Assembly (NCBI GenBank): GCA_030248215.1
Contig: JASANG010001433.1
Coordinates: forward strand, 62,001 to 126,000
Reading direction: 5' to 3'
Origin: Enoplolaimus lenunculus
Taxonomy: Eukaryota; Nematoda; Enoplea; Enoplida; Thoracostomopsidae
Length of the DNA: 64,000 nt
The notes beneath the pieces were generated by a model. It was not told where the DNA came from. It saw only the letters and a list, made by a program, of their open reading frames with translations, and searched no databases. Positions within the stretch are counted from its first letter, which is position 1. Every line of letters begins with the position of its first letter. Shown here piece after piece: positions 38,338-48,867 of the stretch. Position numbers and translations under genes: made by a program.

Positions 38338-38892
38338 TCAGACGTATATCGTACCAGTCGTACAGTCACTACAAGTATCACTGCGTACCGCATTGAAATT
38401 AGTCCAAACTTCGGTTGCGATTTCTGTTGATTTTGAGCCAAAACCCTTAGGCAAATATTTGCCAGGCGTAACAGGACTGAACCCGGAGCGTAAAGTATGA
38501 TGGAACCCAATTTGATTTTCCGTAAATTCACAGGTTCTAATTTCTTGACGTAGCGCCGATTCGAGCAAAACGGCTCTAGCCATCGAGCCCGCAGTCAATT
38601 CTGTTGATGGTTCTATTGAAGTAGTAGTAGGTGGTAGTAAGCCAAATTTATTGGCAGCAAAAGTTGTGGCGTCCTCGTTAATATCGTAGCTGCCATCATC
38701 GCGCAATGCGCAATCATTCAGTCGAGATTTTTCCCGGTTGCGTCGTCGAAAGCGTTCACGACAACACCAGTAGCGGCACGAGTAGTACACCAACAGCGAA
38801 ATGATTCCGTTTCCAACGATAGTTGAAAATACTAGCAAAAACATAATCAGCCCGTTATGTTGCTCCCAAAATGGAAGCTCTGCATCCGACAT
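38338..38892 (-). CDS. Single-pass membrane protein, unrecognised
   Basis: Uninterrupted 184-residue frame starting with ATG, with an AATAAA signal (complement of 38320-38325) 12 bases past the stop, which fits a short single-exon gene. A 13-residue acidic N-terminus precedes a hydrophobic helix at residues 14-38 (LIMFLLVFSTIVGNGIISLL). Then come CRYWCC and a basic stretch (RERFRRRNREK), so the N-terminus is probably outside and about 140 residues inside. The juxtamembrane cysteines look like palmitoylation sites. The end TIYV fits a class II PDZ ligand. I do not recognise the family. A retained copy of a spliced message is possible, but no poly-A tail or missing-intron evidence is seen. Confidence 0.75.
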   Translation of the reverse strand: MSDAELPFWEQHNGLIMFLLVFSTIVGNGIISLLVYYSCRYWCCRERFRRRNREKSRLNDCALRDDGSYDINEDATTFAANKFGLLPPTTTSIEPSTELTAGSMARAVLLESALRQEIRTCEFTENQIGFHHTLRSGFSPVTPGKYLPKGFGSKSTEIATEVWTNFNAVRSDTCSDCTTGTIYV

Positions 38893-41800
38893 TTTGTTAT
38901 TTTTTCGATGAAAATTACTCAGCTACCAGCAACAAAAACAACTCGAAATCAGACATGTCTATTTTTTGAAAATAATTTTCTACAATGAGCAAGTGTGTAG
39001 AAATTTCTATATTTGTTATTTCTTCTTTTATCGCTTTAATTACTACTTAGTCACCATTTAATGCATCAACGAAGTTCAAAATCTGACATTTTTAGTTCCA
39101 GCCTGGCTTAGCCGCCATCAGCCAAAATTTAGCTATTGATAAAGTTACGATAACGTCATCTTAGCTATCGGACACCATTGGTTTTTGTCGACTGTTGGCT
39201 GCTTGAAATTTTGACATGTAGACGAATAAAGTTGAAAAACATTCCAAACGTTCGATAACTTCGCATGTATATATTTGTAAATTAATAATCTTAAGTAAAC
39301 GAATGTTTTATTATATAATTTAAAAATTTAAGTTCTTTGAACGGTTATATAAAATAGTGTCTTTTTTTACATATTTTTCAATTATTGATTGCAAAGCTAC
39401 ATTTTAGAAATACATCTTCTTAAAAATAACATATATATATATATCTAGAAATGATATTTGTTGTAGTCAGTTTCACAAACATAATATTATGCAGCGAGGA
39501 ATTTCAGCTGCAAGTGGCACGTGTAAATTAAAGCTGCATGCATTTGCAAAGAAATTTCATTTTCAATATGAATCTTGAACTTAAAGCTATTTTACAGACC
39601 ATTGTAATAAACCTTAACCATGAAAAAGTTTTACATTTGTATTAAATTCAAGATTATTTTTTTAAATTCACAAAATTTGAACTAATTCAAGAAGCGCCTG
39701 GAAGCAAGCTTTCGGATTGACCATCGAAAATGCGAGTGCAATAAATTTAGTCAGATGGACATTCCTATAATCCAAACTGATTGTTCTGTATAAATGTTTA
39801 TATACAAATTTTAGGCGAAACCAAACTAACACATATTTCAGGCAAATTCATTTTTTGTTTTATGTCTAAGACGTTAAGAAATTGCGAGCAGTACATAACT
39901 TAAGGTTTCTGTTAATTTTTGATCCATTTCAGAACAATTAGGTAAACTAACCTTTTGAAATTTGAAGGACAAATAAATATAGAGACCATAAAATGTAAGT
40001 ACTGCAAAACCACGTGAATGTTCTCTTAGCACGAACAAGAAAAACAGAATGTGCAAAAAGTGTGACAAACTTTGAAGCTCGCCGTTGGCTGACTGGAAAT
40101 TTAATAGCGTGAACTGGCGTCATAGATGCTAAATACATTTAAGAAGATGGGTACAAAAAACAAATTTAAACGCTAGTTTAGTATTTTGTTAGTGTATCAA
40201 AACAGAAACACTCTTGCCCTGGTACGTAGCAAATGTGTAATTATTTTCGGAAATGACTTAGGTCGTTTCCAGAGTCGATATCAAAATCTAACTAAGTTTT
40301 TAAGTAAATTTATCTCAAATAAATGATCAGTTTGCTCTACTTGCACTAGGTCATTAACAGAGATCAGGGGAGAGGAGGATTAAACATTTTTTAAAATACC
40401 TGTGATTTAATGAAATTTTAAAGTTCTTCTTATATGCTGTCGATAAAGTAATAACAGTAGCGGATCCAGCATCGCAAAATGGGGGGGCAAAATTTCACAG
40501 CTAATAAACTTACTTTTGACCCACACATAAACCACGAACTATTGTCACAAAATTGCTATATAATTTTTGTCGAAATGCTGTTGGGGGGCCCACGGCCGGG
40601 GTGCCCCCCATAAATCCGCCATTGAGTAATAACGTTTAAATCTTTAAATTCATAGAAGCAGTCTTTGATGTTTCCGGGTTGAACCTCGAAGGCTATTATA
40701 TCATAATATATACACATATGTAATGTAATTCTAAAATTCGTGATATTCCCAGGAATCAATCATGTATTTTCAAAAAATGAGACCCCCTAATCGTCTCCAC
40801 TGTATCATGCAGTCGGATAAACAGCACATACAAAACTGTTTGCACAATGCCTGATAAGTAGTCTGTCAACTCGTGTGAGTTCTTATTGGACCCGCTACTA
40901 ACTTAAATTATAGCAAAAAGGTTTCAAAGTCTTTATCAAGGTACTGGCAGAAACAGAGTAACCGCTCGGCGGCGAAAAAGCAAAAACACGCAAAGTTTTT
41001 TGCTCTGCAAAATTTGCGGCCAGTGAAATCCCGAGCGGCACTTTTGGTTTTAATATTATGAAAAAGGCAATGAAAAAATATTAAAAAGTTATAAAATTTA
41101 AAAAAATATTTGCACAATTGACCACGAGCCATGATAGCTATGAAACAAACTTGTGTAATAAGTTGATCTATATAGTCACTATTTTGCAACGAAATAAAAA
41201 TAATTCGACAGCAAATCGTGCATTTGTCAAATCTTTTATTGTTTGAAAAAGTCAAGTTAAGACCGGCCAAAGTTAAGTAAAAACAGCTTGAAAGCGTCTA
41301 TTTTTAGCGCACATTGAACTGTAGCGTTTGGAATTTTGCCTCCAAATTAAGTCATTTTTGGCACTACATCACCCAATGCAACGAAAAATAATCAGGAATA
41401 CGCAAAATTACAGTCACTAGTTCTAAGTCTTTAGCATTTGGCTTGTATTCGCAGCTGCGTGTAGCAGGATACAACCGGAGATTTGCTTCCAGAACCGGTT
41501 CCGGCAAAAAATCGATCTCAGATTTCAGTTGAATTTCTCCCGAAGGTTCCGGTAATTTCGGAAGTTAAATTTTCCATAGTTTTGAAAAAATTGCATCGTT
41601 CGGTGGGTTTGGTGTTTATTCTTGAAGACAACGCGGTTACGGGTAAGAAAAGTTTGAGGCGGGAATACCCGCGGGTATAGAATTTCAAAGGGCGGGTGCA
41701 AGTTAGTGATTCCTTATCCGCCCAAAATTTTGATAAAAACAACAAACAGCTGTTTCAATTGCATAGCTAGTATCCCTCACAAATGGAGTACAGCTTATCA

Positions 41801-43516
41801 TATAACATTTGGAGACAATCTTTGCTGTTTCTATAACAGTAATATTTTTCTTTGGCTTGGATCGATATGTTCACAAGTTTTCTGAATGAAATCGTAAGAC
41901 AAAACGCGACGAAACCATAAAGAAATGTGATTGATACGATCTTAACTACAATGAGTTTGTACAGACAACGCCGTTTTGATTCAGTGATCATGATCACACA
42001 TCGGCAAACAACCTAGTTTAAACAACCTAGTTTTACTGGTGATACGTGTTATGTACAATATTATCTGGTGTTACTTTTTTACTGAATGGCTTGTTTTCAA
42101 AGTTACCAATAAAGGTTTTTGTAAAGTAAATCGAGTGACTAACATATATACACTGTAAACTGAACAAGTGTATTAAACACAGAAACAAATAAGTGCGGGT
42201 AACGGCGGGTTATCGGTAAAAAAATTTGCGCAGGTATTCCCAAGGGTAAACAAAATTTCCGCGGTTAAAGCGCAGCGCGGGAAAGAAAATCTTTGACCGC
42301 TTACACTTCTGTTTCAAACAACAGAACTGCTGTAGCTGCAAACCTTAAAATGAGCTTATATCGCGTAGTTCCTAATGTACAAATTTTTGAATCTGCCATG
42401 GGAATCAGGTGCGAACATGCGAATTTTTATTTTCCCTGTTTACAGGTTGAAAAGTTAGAATCCGTGTTATTACCGTCATATTTTGTGCCACAAAATTTTA
42501 CAGTTTTATAGTATTTTTAGTTACCTACTTTTTTCATATTTTAAGATTGATCACTTACCGCCGATACGCACTTCTTCAGACATTTGAGAATACACCGAAA
42601 GGTGATAAAACAAACCTGAATTGCGTTTCGAAGTAATTAACCGCTATTGAAAATATGAAAAAAAATGATTTTTGTCACAGTTCACACGCGTTGAAAATCA
42701 TAACATTGCAAAAAACAAATACTGAAAGCCGAGAAAATGTAGTACGGCAGACTCATTATAACCAATGATGGTACTGGGCATATATAGCAGGGCCTTGCAC
42801 AGGGTAGACATTTATTATTTATTACAGGATTGTTGTTGTTGTTGTTGTTCTGTAGATTCATGCAAAAATTACCATGAAAAAGAGCTTGGAAAGGTTGATA
42901 TTGGTTGGGCTGCAGAGACTTACATAACTTCAATTTTAACTTTAACACTTAAAGTCGAGATTGCACTCAAGATGTGTCTCTTTAACTTAAGCCAGTGTTT
43001 AATAAGGATTTCTGCTTATTGTTTGGTAAATGCTTCTAATTCTGACGTCATGATGTAATTAATTACTATTGCGAAGATGAATCTTTTAACATTAGTGGGT
43101 TTGCAGAATTAAGTTCAAAATTGTGTTCCACATTAACAGTTAGGCTTAGCACTATGCTTTACCTCTTAGCATAAGGATAAATAAAACCTGTGCCTAAACC
43201 TAAGTTCAGGTACAAGCCTAAGCTTTAAGCTCAAGTGTTAGAAGAAATTATAGAAGAGCCGACAGGTAAGCTTGTATATTTTTTAAAACACATTGCAAGC
43301 AACATCGATAATTGCTACCTAATTTCACAACATATTCATCAACGTTCCTTGTTAATAGACTTTATCGTGATCTTTATTCTAATATTTATTTTAGCTACAA
43401 TTTAACTAACTTTTAGCAATTATTGTGTCGACATTTCGGCATCTTCATGCGAAATGATGATTACCGTTGGCTCGTTGACGGCTCCTAATCTAACTGGCCT
43501 ACTAGACTTATTATTA
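38893..43516. other. Intergenic region without a recognisable gene
   Basis: Frames are short and stop-rich. It contains the hAT-type MITE at 40455-40624, a CCGGAA-rich patch at 41466-41560, GCGGGTA-rich patches at 41640-41705 and 42190-42290 that may be ends of one element, and a short TTG run near 42830. The left end of this interval should carry the 5' region of the minus-strand membrane-protein gene; the right end holds the palmitoyltransferase 3' untranslated region, with an AATAAA complement at 43385-43390. Confidence 0.5.
40455..40624. mobile_element. hAT-type MITE with CAGTAGCGGAT end
   Basis: 170 bp flanked by perfect 8 bp duplications AGTAATAA. The ends CAGTAGCGGATCCAG and the complement of CAATGGCGGATTTAT are typical of CAGTGGCGGAT-type hAT derivatives. 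Subterminal G7 and C6 runs mirror each other. It has no protein and looks recent, given the exact duplication. Confidence 0.9.
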
Positions 43517-45418
43517 CTACGATGGACCAGCCTCTGTGCCAGATTTTGGCTTGTTTCTCATGTGTTCTTCTTCAGAATGCGTTATGATTCGATGAACTAT
43601 TTGACGATGTTGCTGTGGTTGTTGCTGTTGTAGTTGTACAATAGTTGTCGGATTTATACAATAACTAAGCACCATATATAGTACCGGAACCATTACTAGG
43701 GTATTGAGAATTATTCCAAAAATTGCCAAAATATAAATTACCCAGTGTTGAACCCAAAACGCGTGAAACAAGAGAACATATTGTTGTGCAGGCGGTTGTA
43801 GGGAGCTTCGAAAGTCTGGAGGATATACTTGACTTGTTCGTTGAGCTGGAATCTGTCCCTCCTGTTGGTCTACTGGCAAGATGTGATAGTGAAAATATGC
43901 GTGGGCGTTGACTATGAATAGTATCAGGAGTGCAATGAGGTATATTTCGGTTATAAAACACGAGAAACATGTGATTCTAAAACATATAAAACAAGTTAAT
44001 AAAATCAATAAGGAACGAGAATCGATACTATTTTATAGGAGTACGAAGAAGCGGACCAGTTGTATCTTCCTATAGGTTCTCATACATTGTCCTCCACATC
44101 TTAGGCGCAGGATTATGCTCAGGTTTAGGTCCGTCTTTTAGAAGAGGCCTGCCTTAAATTATAACGCTGCTGAGCTTTTTACAAAGCATAAAAGCCTATA
44201 AGATTAAGCTTTAACTTTAAATGTGAAGTATAAATGTGAAATAAAAGAGCACAAGAGCTCACACCATTCTATCTTCTGGATGAATATTTTTATCATTCCA
44301 AATTTCAGCGCTTGTTTTCAGTTTGATTATTCTATGCGCATATTTTCGACACGTTTCACGTTAAGAATGCTTGTAAACGAGTTGAAAGAAAAGTTTTCTT
44401 TGTACAGAGAGAGTGCTTTTCATGATGAAAAAAAATTGAAAAAGTGGTAGTTGTTTTGTTTCAAAAGACACTTCTGTTAATTTTAATAGGAGGCAAAGGT
44501 TTTGGCACACTATTGTTTATTATTTTCTTAAGCATAAAAGAGCCAACTCACTGTATAAACGTCAAAAAACGATGCAAATTCGCACTACCAACGCACGTAT
44601 TCAACCATACACAATGATGATCCCAGCCTTCAATACATTTATTACACACTCGGCAATGTTTAGTTTCAAGCGGCACCCGGCACTGACAAACGTAACAATA
44701 GTAAATATACCGAGGGCTAGGTAGGTCCGCAGGGATAGGTTCCCTAGGGAGAGCTTCCATAATCACATGAGCAGCGGTGACTCCTCGAATAAATATGGGT
44801 CGTGGGTCGGTATAGAGGTTTGTATGGCGAAGTACAAAACGATCAGCGGAATCTGTTCCAGTTACAGAGGCTTTAGCGAAACAAACTAAAAGCCCGAGGA
44901 ACATGGTAAACGTAAATATGGAGAGGGTTATAGGCGGTGAGGTACGTAGCGCTGTGGTCAGCGTCCCTGTGATAGTTGTGAGCAACAGTAATGTGACGAT
45001 TGCTAGTGTCTAAAATAAAGAGCAAGTACAAAGTTTATTCCAATATTTTTGTTTCATAATACATTCTATTCCGAGAGAAAATATATTAGTTGAAGCGTAT
45101 TTGTGAGTCTAAACCTAATCCAACGCGCATTCATAATTGTTAACCTAAATTTTAAACTTAAAAACTAAATGTCACAACAGATCTATACAGCGCACAATAA
45201 AACGTTGTATAAATATTAGAAAAGATTAAACAACCTATCTAGCACCCCGTTCGCAAATGTTTAAGCTCCACTCCTGTCTGAAGCATATTGAGTTCCTTGA
45301 TGCCGAAAAAGCTGCGATTCACCTGCATTGCGCTTGGAGGCCAATCGAACCCGTTGCGCCGGCTGTATTTGCGAATGTGATCGCTATTAATGGTCCGCAA
45401 CCAGGACGTGCCATACAT
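43517..45418 (-). CDS. ZDHHC1: DHHC palmitoyltransferase, ZDHHC1/11 type
   Basis: Complete 3-exon gene: 45323-45418, 44552-45009 and 43517-43976 in transcript order, 337 residues, phases matching at both junctions. It transfers palmitate to cysteines of membrane proteins from a membrane-embedded active site. The Cys-rich domain spans about 137-171 with intact DHHC at 162-165 ([10 protein letters not shown]). Transmembrane helices are at about 33-53, 59-78, 186-213 and 263-291, the usual four. The N-terminal [13 protein letters not shown] resembles the RVNGWxxPxHPxQ motif before helix 1 in ZDHHC1/11. The start is the first ATG after an in-frame stop. The usual TTxE motif after helix 4 appears as TTIV at 295-298, followed by a Gln-rich run, so the Glu is missing. 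An AATAAA complement lies at 43385-43390. Confidence 0.88.
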
Positions 45419-45972
45419 TTTGCATTCAGACAACAAGCAGCCACATCAAAAACAATTTGGACGTTGTGCTATCTAATAAAAAATAAATACAGCAGTGGAA
45501 ACCAATCTGAAAACAGAAAAAACCGCAAAAGTAAAAATGTTATAAAAACGAAAATGTTCTTGGCCTGTAAAAGGACATTTTAAGATGATACTTTTCTCTA
45601 TCATTCTCTCTGTATACGTCCCCGTATAAGCCCTTAGCCAGAGACGGCCACAAACGGGGCTCAACACCGCAAAAAAATTTTGGCTCCCACTAGAAAATTT
45701 TCAACTTTGCTTGTATTAAGTCATCGAAAGCCCTTGTATGCCCCTCCAAAAATATTTAGCCCTCTTGCAAGGTGAGCTGGCTACGGGCAAGTCCCTGCAT
45801 AATTAATCATTACTTTTCAGTACTGCCGCTCTTATATTTTAAACTCACGTTCAGCAAAGGCTCCGATTGTATTGCAAACGTACAAAACCACGATTGCTAC
45901 TGGACATTTTAAAGTTTTGACTTGAGTCTATTGCTATTAATATATCGAAACAAATCTGAGTAACAGGCAAAA

Positions 45973-46173
45973 TTATTTAATATTTTGAGCATTCGCTGTA
46001 TAGAATTTTCGGTTTTTAGTAAAAATTTGTGCAAGCAGTGGATCGGTTGGTGTATACGAGCATGCTACACGATCTGTGAGATGGCCGGCTTCTTGGAAAA
46101 TGCCGTCGAGGGACGCAGCAGCTGATGCACTAAACCAAGAAGCCACATGTATGAGAGGCACAATATGGAATGC
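45973..46173 (-). pseudogene. hAT transposase remnant, C-terminal domain
   Basis: The minus-strand frame reads PLIHVASWFSASAAAS, then LDGIFQEAGHLTDR, then a terminal LLAQIFTKNRKF. This matches the layout of the hAT C-terminal dimerisation domain (SASxxSERxFSxAGxI ... LL.LKKN). A stop immediately upstream and the absence of other transposase parts show it is a remnant. It differs from the one at 17310-17462, so a second hAT lineage is present. Confidence 0.6.
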
Positions 46174-47054
46174 TCAGTGAAGGTTCAGCAGGAGGTCCGC
46201 CTCCGCTGCCATCGCAAAATTGACCGCCATTTTTTATTTCCCACGCCTTTCACCACTGAAATGTGGGGACTTCAGTTGTTAGAGTACAATATTTACTTAT
46301 AATCAACGTTCTGAAACGTTCTATACTACAAGGTCATTGCACAGACTTGTGTAGTGGGCCCTTTTTTCCAATCAGGGGCCTAACACCCATCCCCCGAACC
46401 TCCCTCAAGTTCAAGCGAAACGCCTTTTACCGCATCCCAAAAGGATGCGGAAATAGACAATAATAATGATGGAAGAGACTTAAATGCAAAATTTTTAAAC
46501 GATATGTACATCTTCAGCTACAGAGCAAATTGGAGCGACATAGCGGAAGCTGTATACGTGATTTATTACACAATGCACCGAGTCTACAACGGCTACGCAC
46601 AGGACAAAATCTTCACAACACACGACACTATTCGCGGCCTCGGGCACCATGTTGTTATAGCTGAGTGGTGAAAATGGCATCCTTCCCGTGCCGTGAGGCT
46701 GTGATTCGAATAATGGTTTGATATATTAATATAGAGATGAAAAAACAATATAGTGAAGATGAGTTAATATGGGTTAGACACGTTATACCGTTTACGCTAC
46801 GGTAAAAAATTGTTCACGCATGCTATTTCCTAAGTTCGTAATTGCTTTGTTTCCATTCCAAGTTAGATATCCACAAATCACCCACATGCAGTGCACACCC
46901 AACAGAAAATTGACAGACCTTCTTAACAGTGTACACTTCGTCAAATTGTCGCACATATACATAGAAAAAACAGCTCTTTTGTCCTGGGTCTGTCATAGAA
47001 GGGGCTCCGCTTTTTACATAATAGGGTCTGTTCGAAGGGACTCTACGTAGCGAG

Positions 47055-47825
47055 GTATCACGAGAATTCGTCGACCGACAACTAGAAGACGGCAATTCGT
47101 AACCTTGTCGCCTGCCAGTAGGTACGACAACTCGTCGACCCTGAAAACTCGTCGACTCCGACTACTCTACACCCCGACATTTCACCAACCGTGAAAATTT
47201 GTCGCCCGAACAACTCGTCGACCCAACAATTTGTCGACTCCGACAACTCGTCGACCCCGATGATTTGTCGCCTTGCAGTAGGTACAACCAATCGTACACT
47301 CGACGACTTGTCTGGGAGAACCCTGTCGGGATCGTCGAGTTGTCGGGACGACAAGTTAGTTCTTTGCATCGACAAGTTGTCGGGGCAACTAGTTGTCGGG
47401 GTGACAAGTTCGACGGGTTGTCGGTGTCGACAAGTTGTCGGAGCAACTCAGCTTCGATAAGTTGTTGGGGCGGCAAGTTGTCAGAGTCGAAGAGTTTGTC
47501 ACCTCGACAACTTTGGCTTCGACAAGTCGCTGGGGTGACAAGTTGTCAGGGTCGAAGGGTTGGCGGCGCGACAAGTTGCGGCGTCGACGAGTTGTCGGGG
47601 TGACAATTAGTCGGGGTCGACGAGTTGTCGGGGCGACAAGTTCTTTGCATCGACGCAAGTTGTTCTGGTCGACAAGTTCAACGAGTTGTCGGTAACAACA
47701 AGTTGTCGAAGTGACAAGTCGGCTTCGACAAGTCTTTGGCGCGACAAGTTGTAAGGGTCGAAGAGTTGTCGGCGCAACAATTTGTCGGAGTCGACGGGTT
47801 GTCGTGTAAAATGTCGATTGGCAAG
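47055..47825. repeat. CGACAA/TTGTCG minisatellite with polarity switch
   Basis: About 770 bp of degenerate units of roughly 16-18 bp built on CGACAAGTTGTCGGGG, a core that is itself nearly palindromic. To about 47290 the G-rich side is on the minus strand (CGACAACTCGTCGACCCC). From about 47300 on it is on the plus strand (GACAAGTTGTCGGGG). The ends carry matching inverted blocks CGTCGACCGACA and TGTCGGTCGAC. Open frames through it on both strands are repeat artefacts. Confidence 0.85.
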
Positions 47826-47871
47826 CCTGTCGGTCGACAAATTGCCGTAGATCCGTTTAGCGATTATACAC

Positions 47872-47985
47872 AGTCTCTCCGAACGGACTCTTATTGTTAG
47901 GCACTGTGTCCGAACGAATTCTTATTGTCAGACACTGTGTCCAAGCGAAATCTTATTTATCAGACTGTGTGTCCAAACAGAGTAA
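47872..47985 (+). repeat. Short tandem repeat with TGTGTCC units
   Basis: Three diverged units of about 37 bp, each with CGAACGNANTCTTATTNTCAG followed by ACTGTGTCC. They lie just past the minisatellite and may mark the flank of the same element. Confidence 0.6.
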
Positions 47986-48524
47986 CCGTTGCCGCTACTC
48001 CCGCTGAAGACGCTACTGCCAAAACACACTAACTTAATAGTATAACTCGCTGTTAAGTCCTAAACATCAAAAATAATATTGTTTTGTACCGACAATGCAG
48101 CCAAATGTGTGTACATTTTTTACAGTAGCATATGCAGTATAATGTGAATGAACCATTAATATCAGAAATTCAAGACATGTCATATGTTCAGAGTCTGCAT
48201 ACCACATAAAAATGTGTGTAATTTCACATATTACTTTTTGACTACAGAAACTGCGCATGAAATGACCGCTCAGGCCACCTAAAGCAACTTCAGCATCATA
48301 AAAGTTTACAAGAGCTAATAGCAGGTGGTGGCCACAAATCTTCAAATGCTATACACTATAGACCTTACACCAGGTTGGTATTCAACCGCGAAAACCACAA
48401 TGAAACAAAATGCGGCAAAGTTTGGACTAAGTCTGGTGTTGTTGCTTCGCTCGTGAGATTTTCCTTTCCGCGATTTTTTCTTTGACACCACACAGGCCTT
48501 ACAATAACCACCAGGTTATAAAGA

Positions 48525-48859
48525 AGTTTTTGAGTAAGGTGTGCCGTGTGTTGTTTCCCTTGCTTGAAACATGTGAGATTGTCAAAGGTTTTACCTAAAA
48601 TATTAGCTTTTCATATAAAATAGGAAATGTCAATAAATTTTTTCGCACCGCGCGAAGTTTGATTCATTTTAAAAATGGGTTTACTTTCTAGATCCATTGT
48701 TTCGCAACTTTTGTGTGAAATTGTATTTGGAAGGACGTTCCCACAGCTATCAAACACGAGCGTGAGAGCAAGGACAACTTTTTATCAAACATCGATAAAT
48801 TTTCTATCCAATTCTAGGGTGAGGGTCATCACCCTGTAGTTTGGGGGAGCCGCATTTCT
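48525..48859 (+). repeat. Dispersed repeat, copy 2
   Basis: Matches 17562-17870 in order and orientation through GTGTGTTGTTTCCC, CCGCGCGAAGTTTGATT, CGCAACTTTTGTGTGA and CACGAGCGTGAG. A hAT element (48868-51151) begins right after it and may interrupt it. Confidence 0.55.
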
Positions 48860-48867
48860 GTCTGCAC

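Noticed and set aside
47191-47840. Open frames of 77-134 codons on both strands in the CGACAA region
   Set aside because: They are open in several frames at once because the repeat unit lacks stops; composition is repeat-driven and no splice or start context supports a gene.
47872-47985. Possible CRISPR-like or regularly spaced repeat
   Set aside because: Only three diverged units without distinct spacers, in an animal genome.
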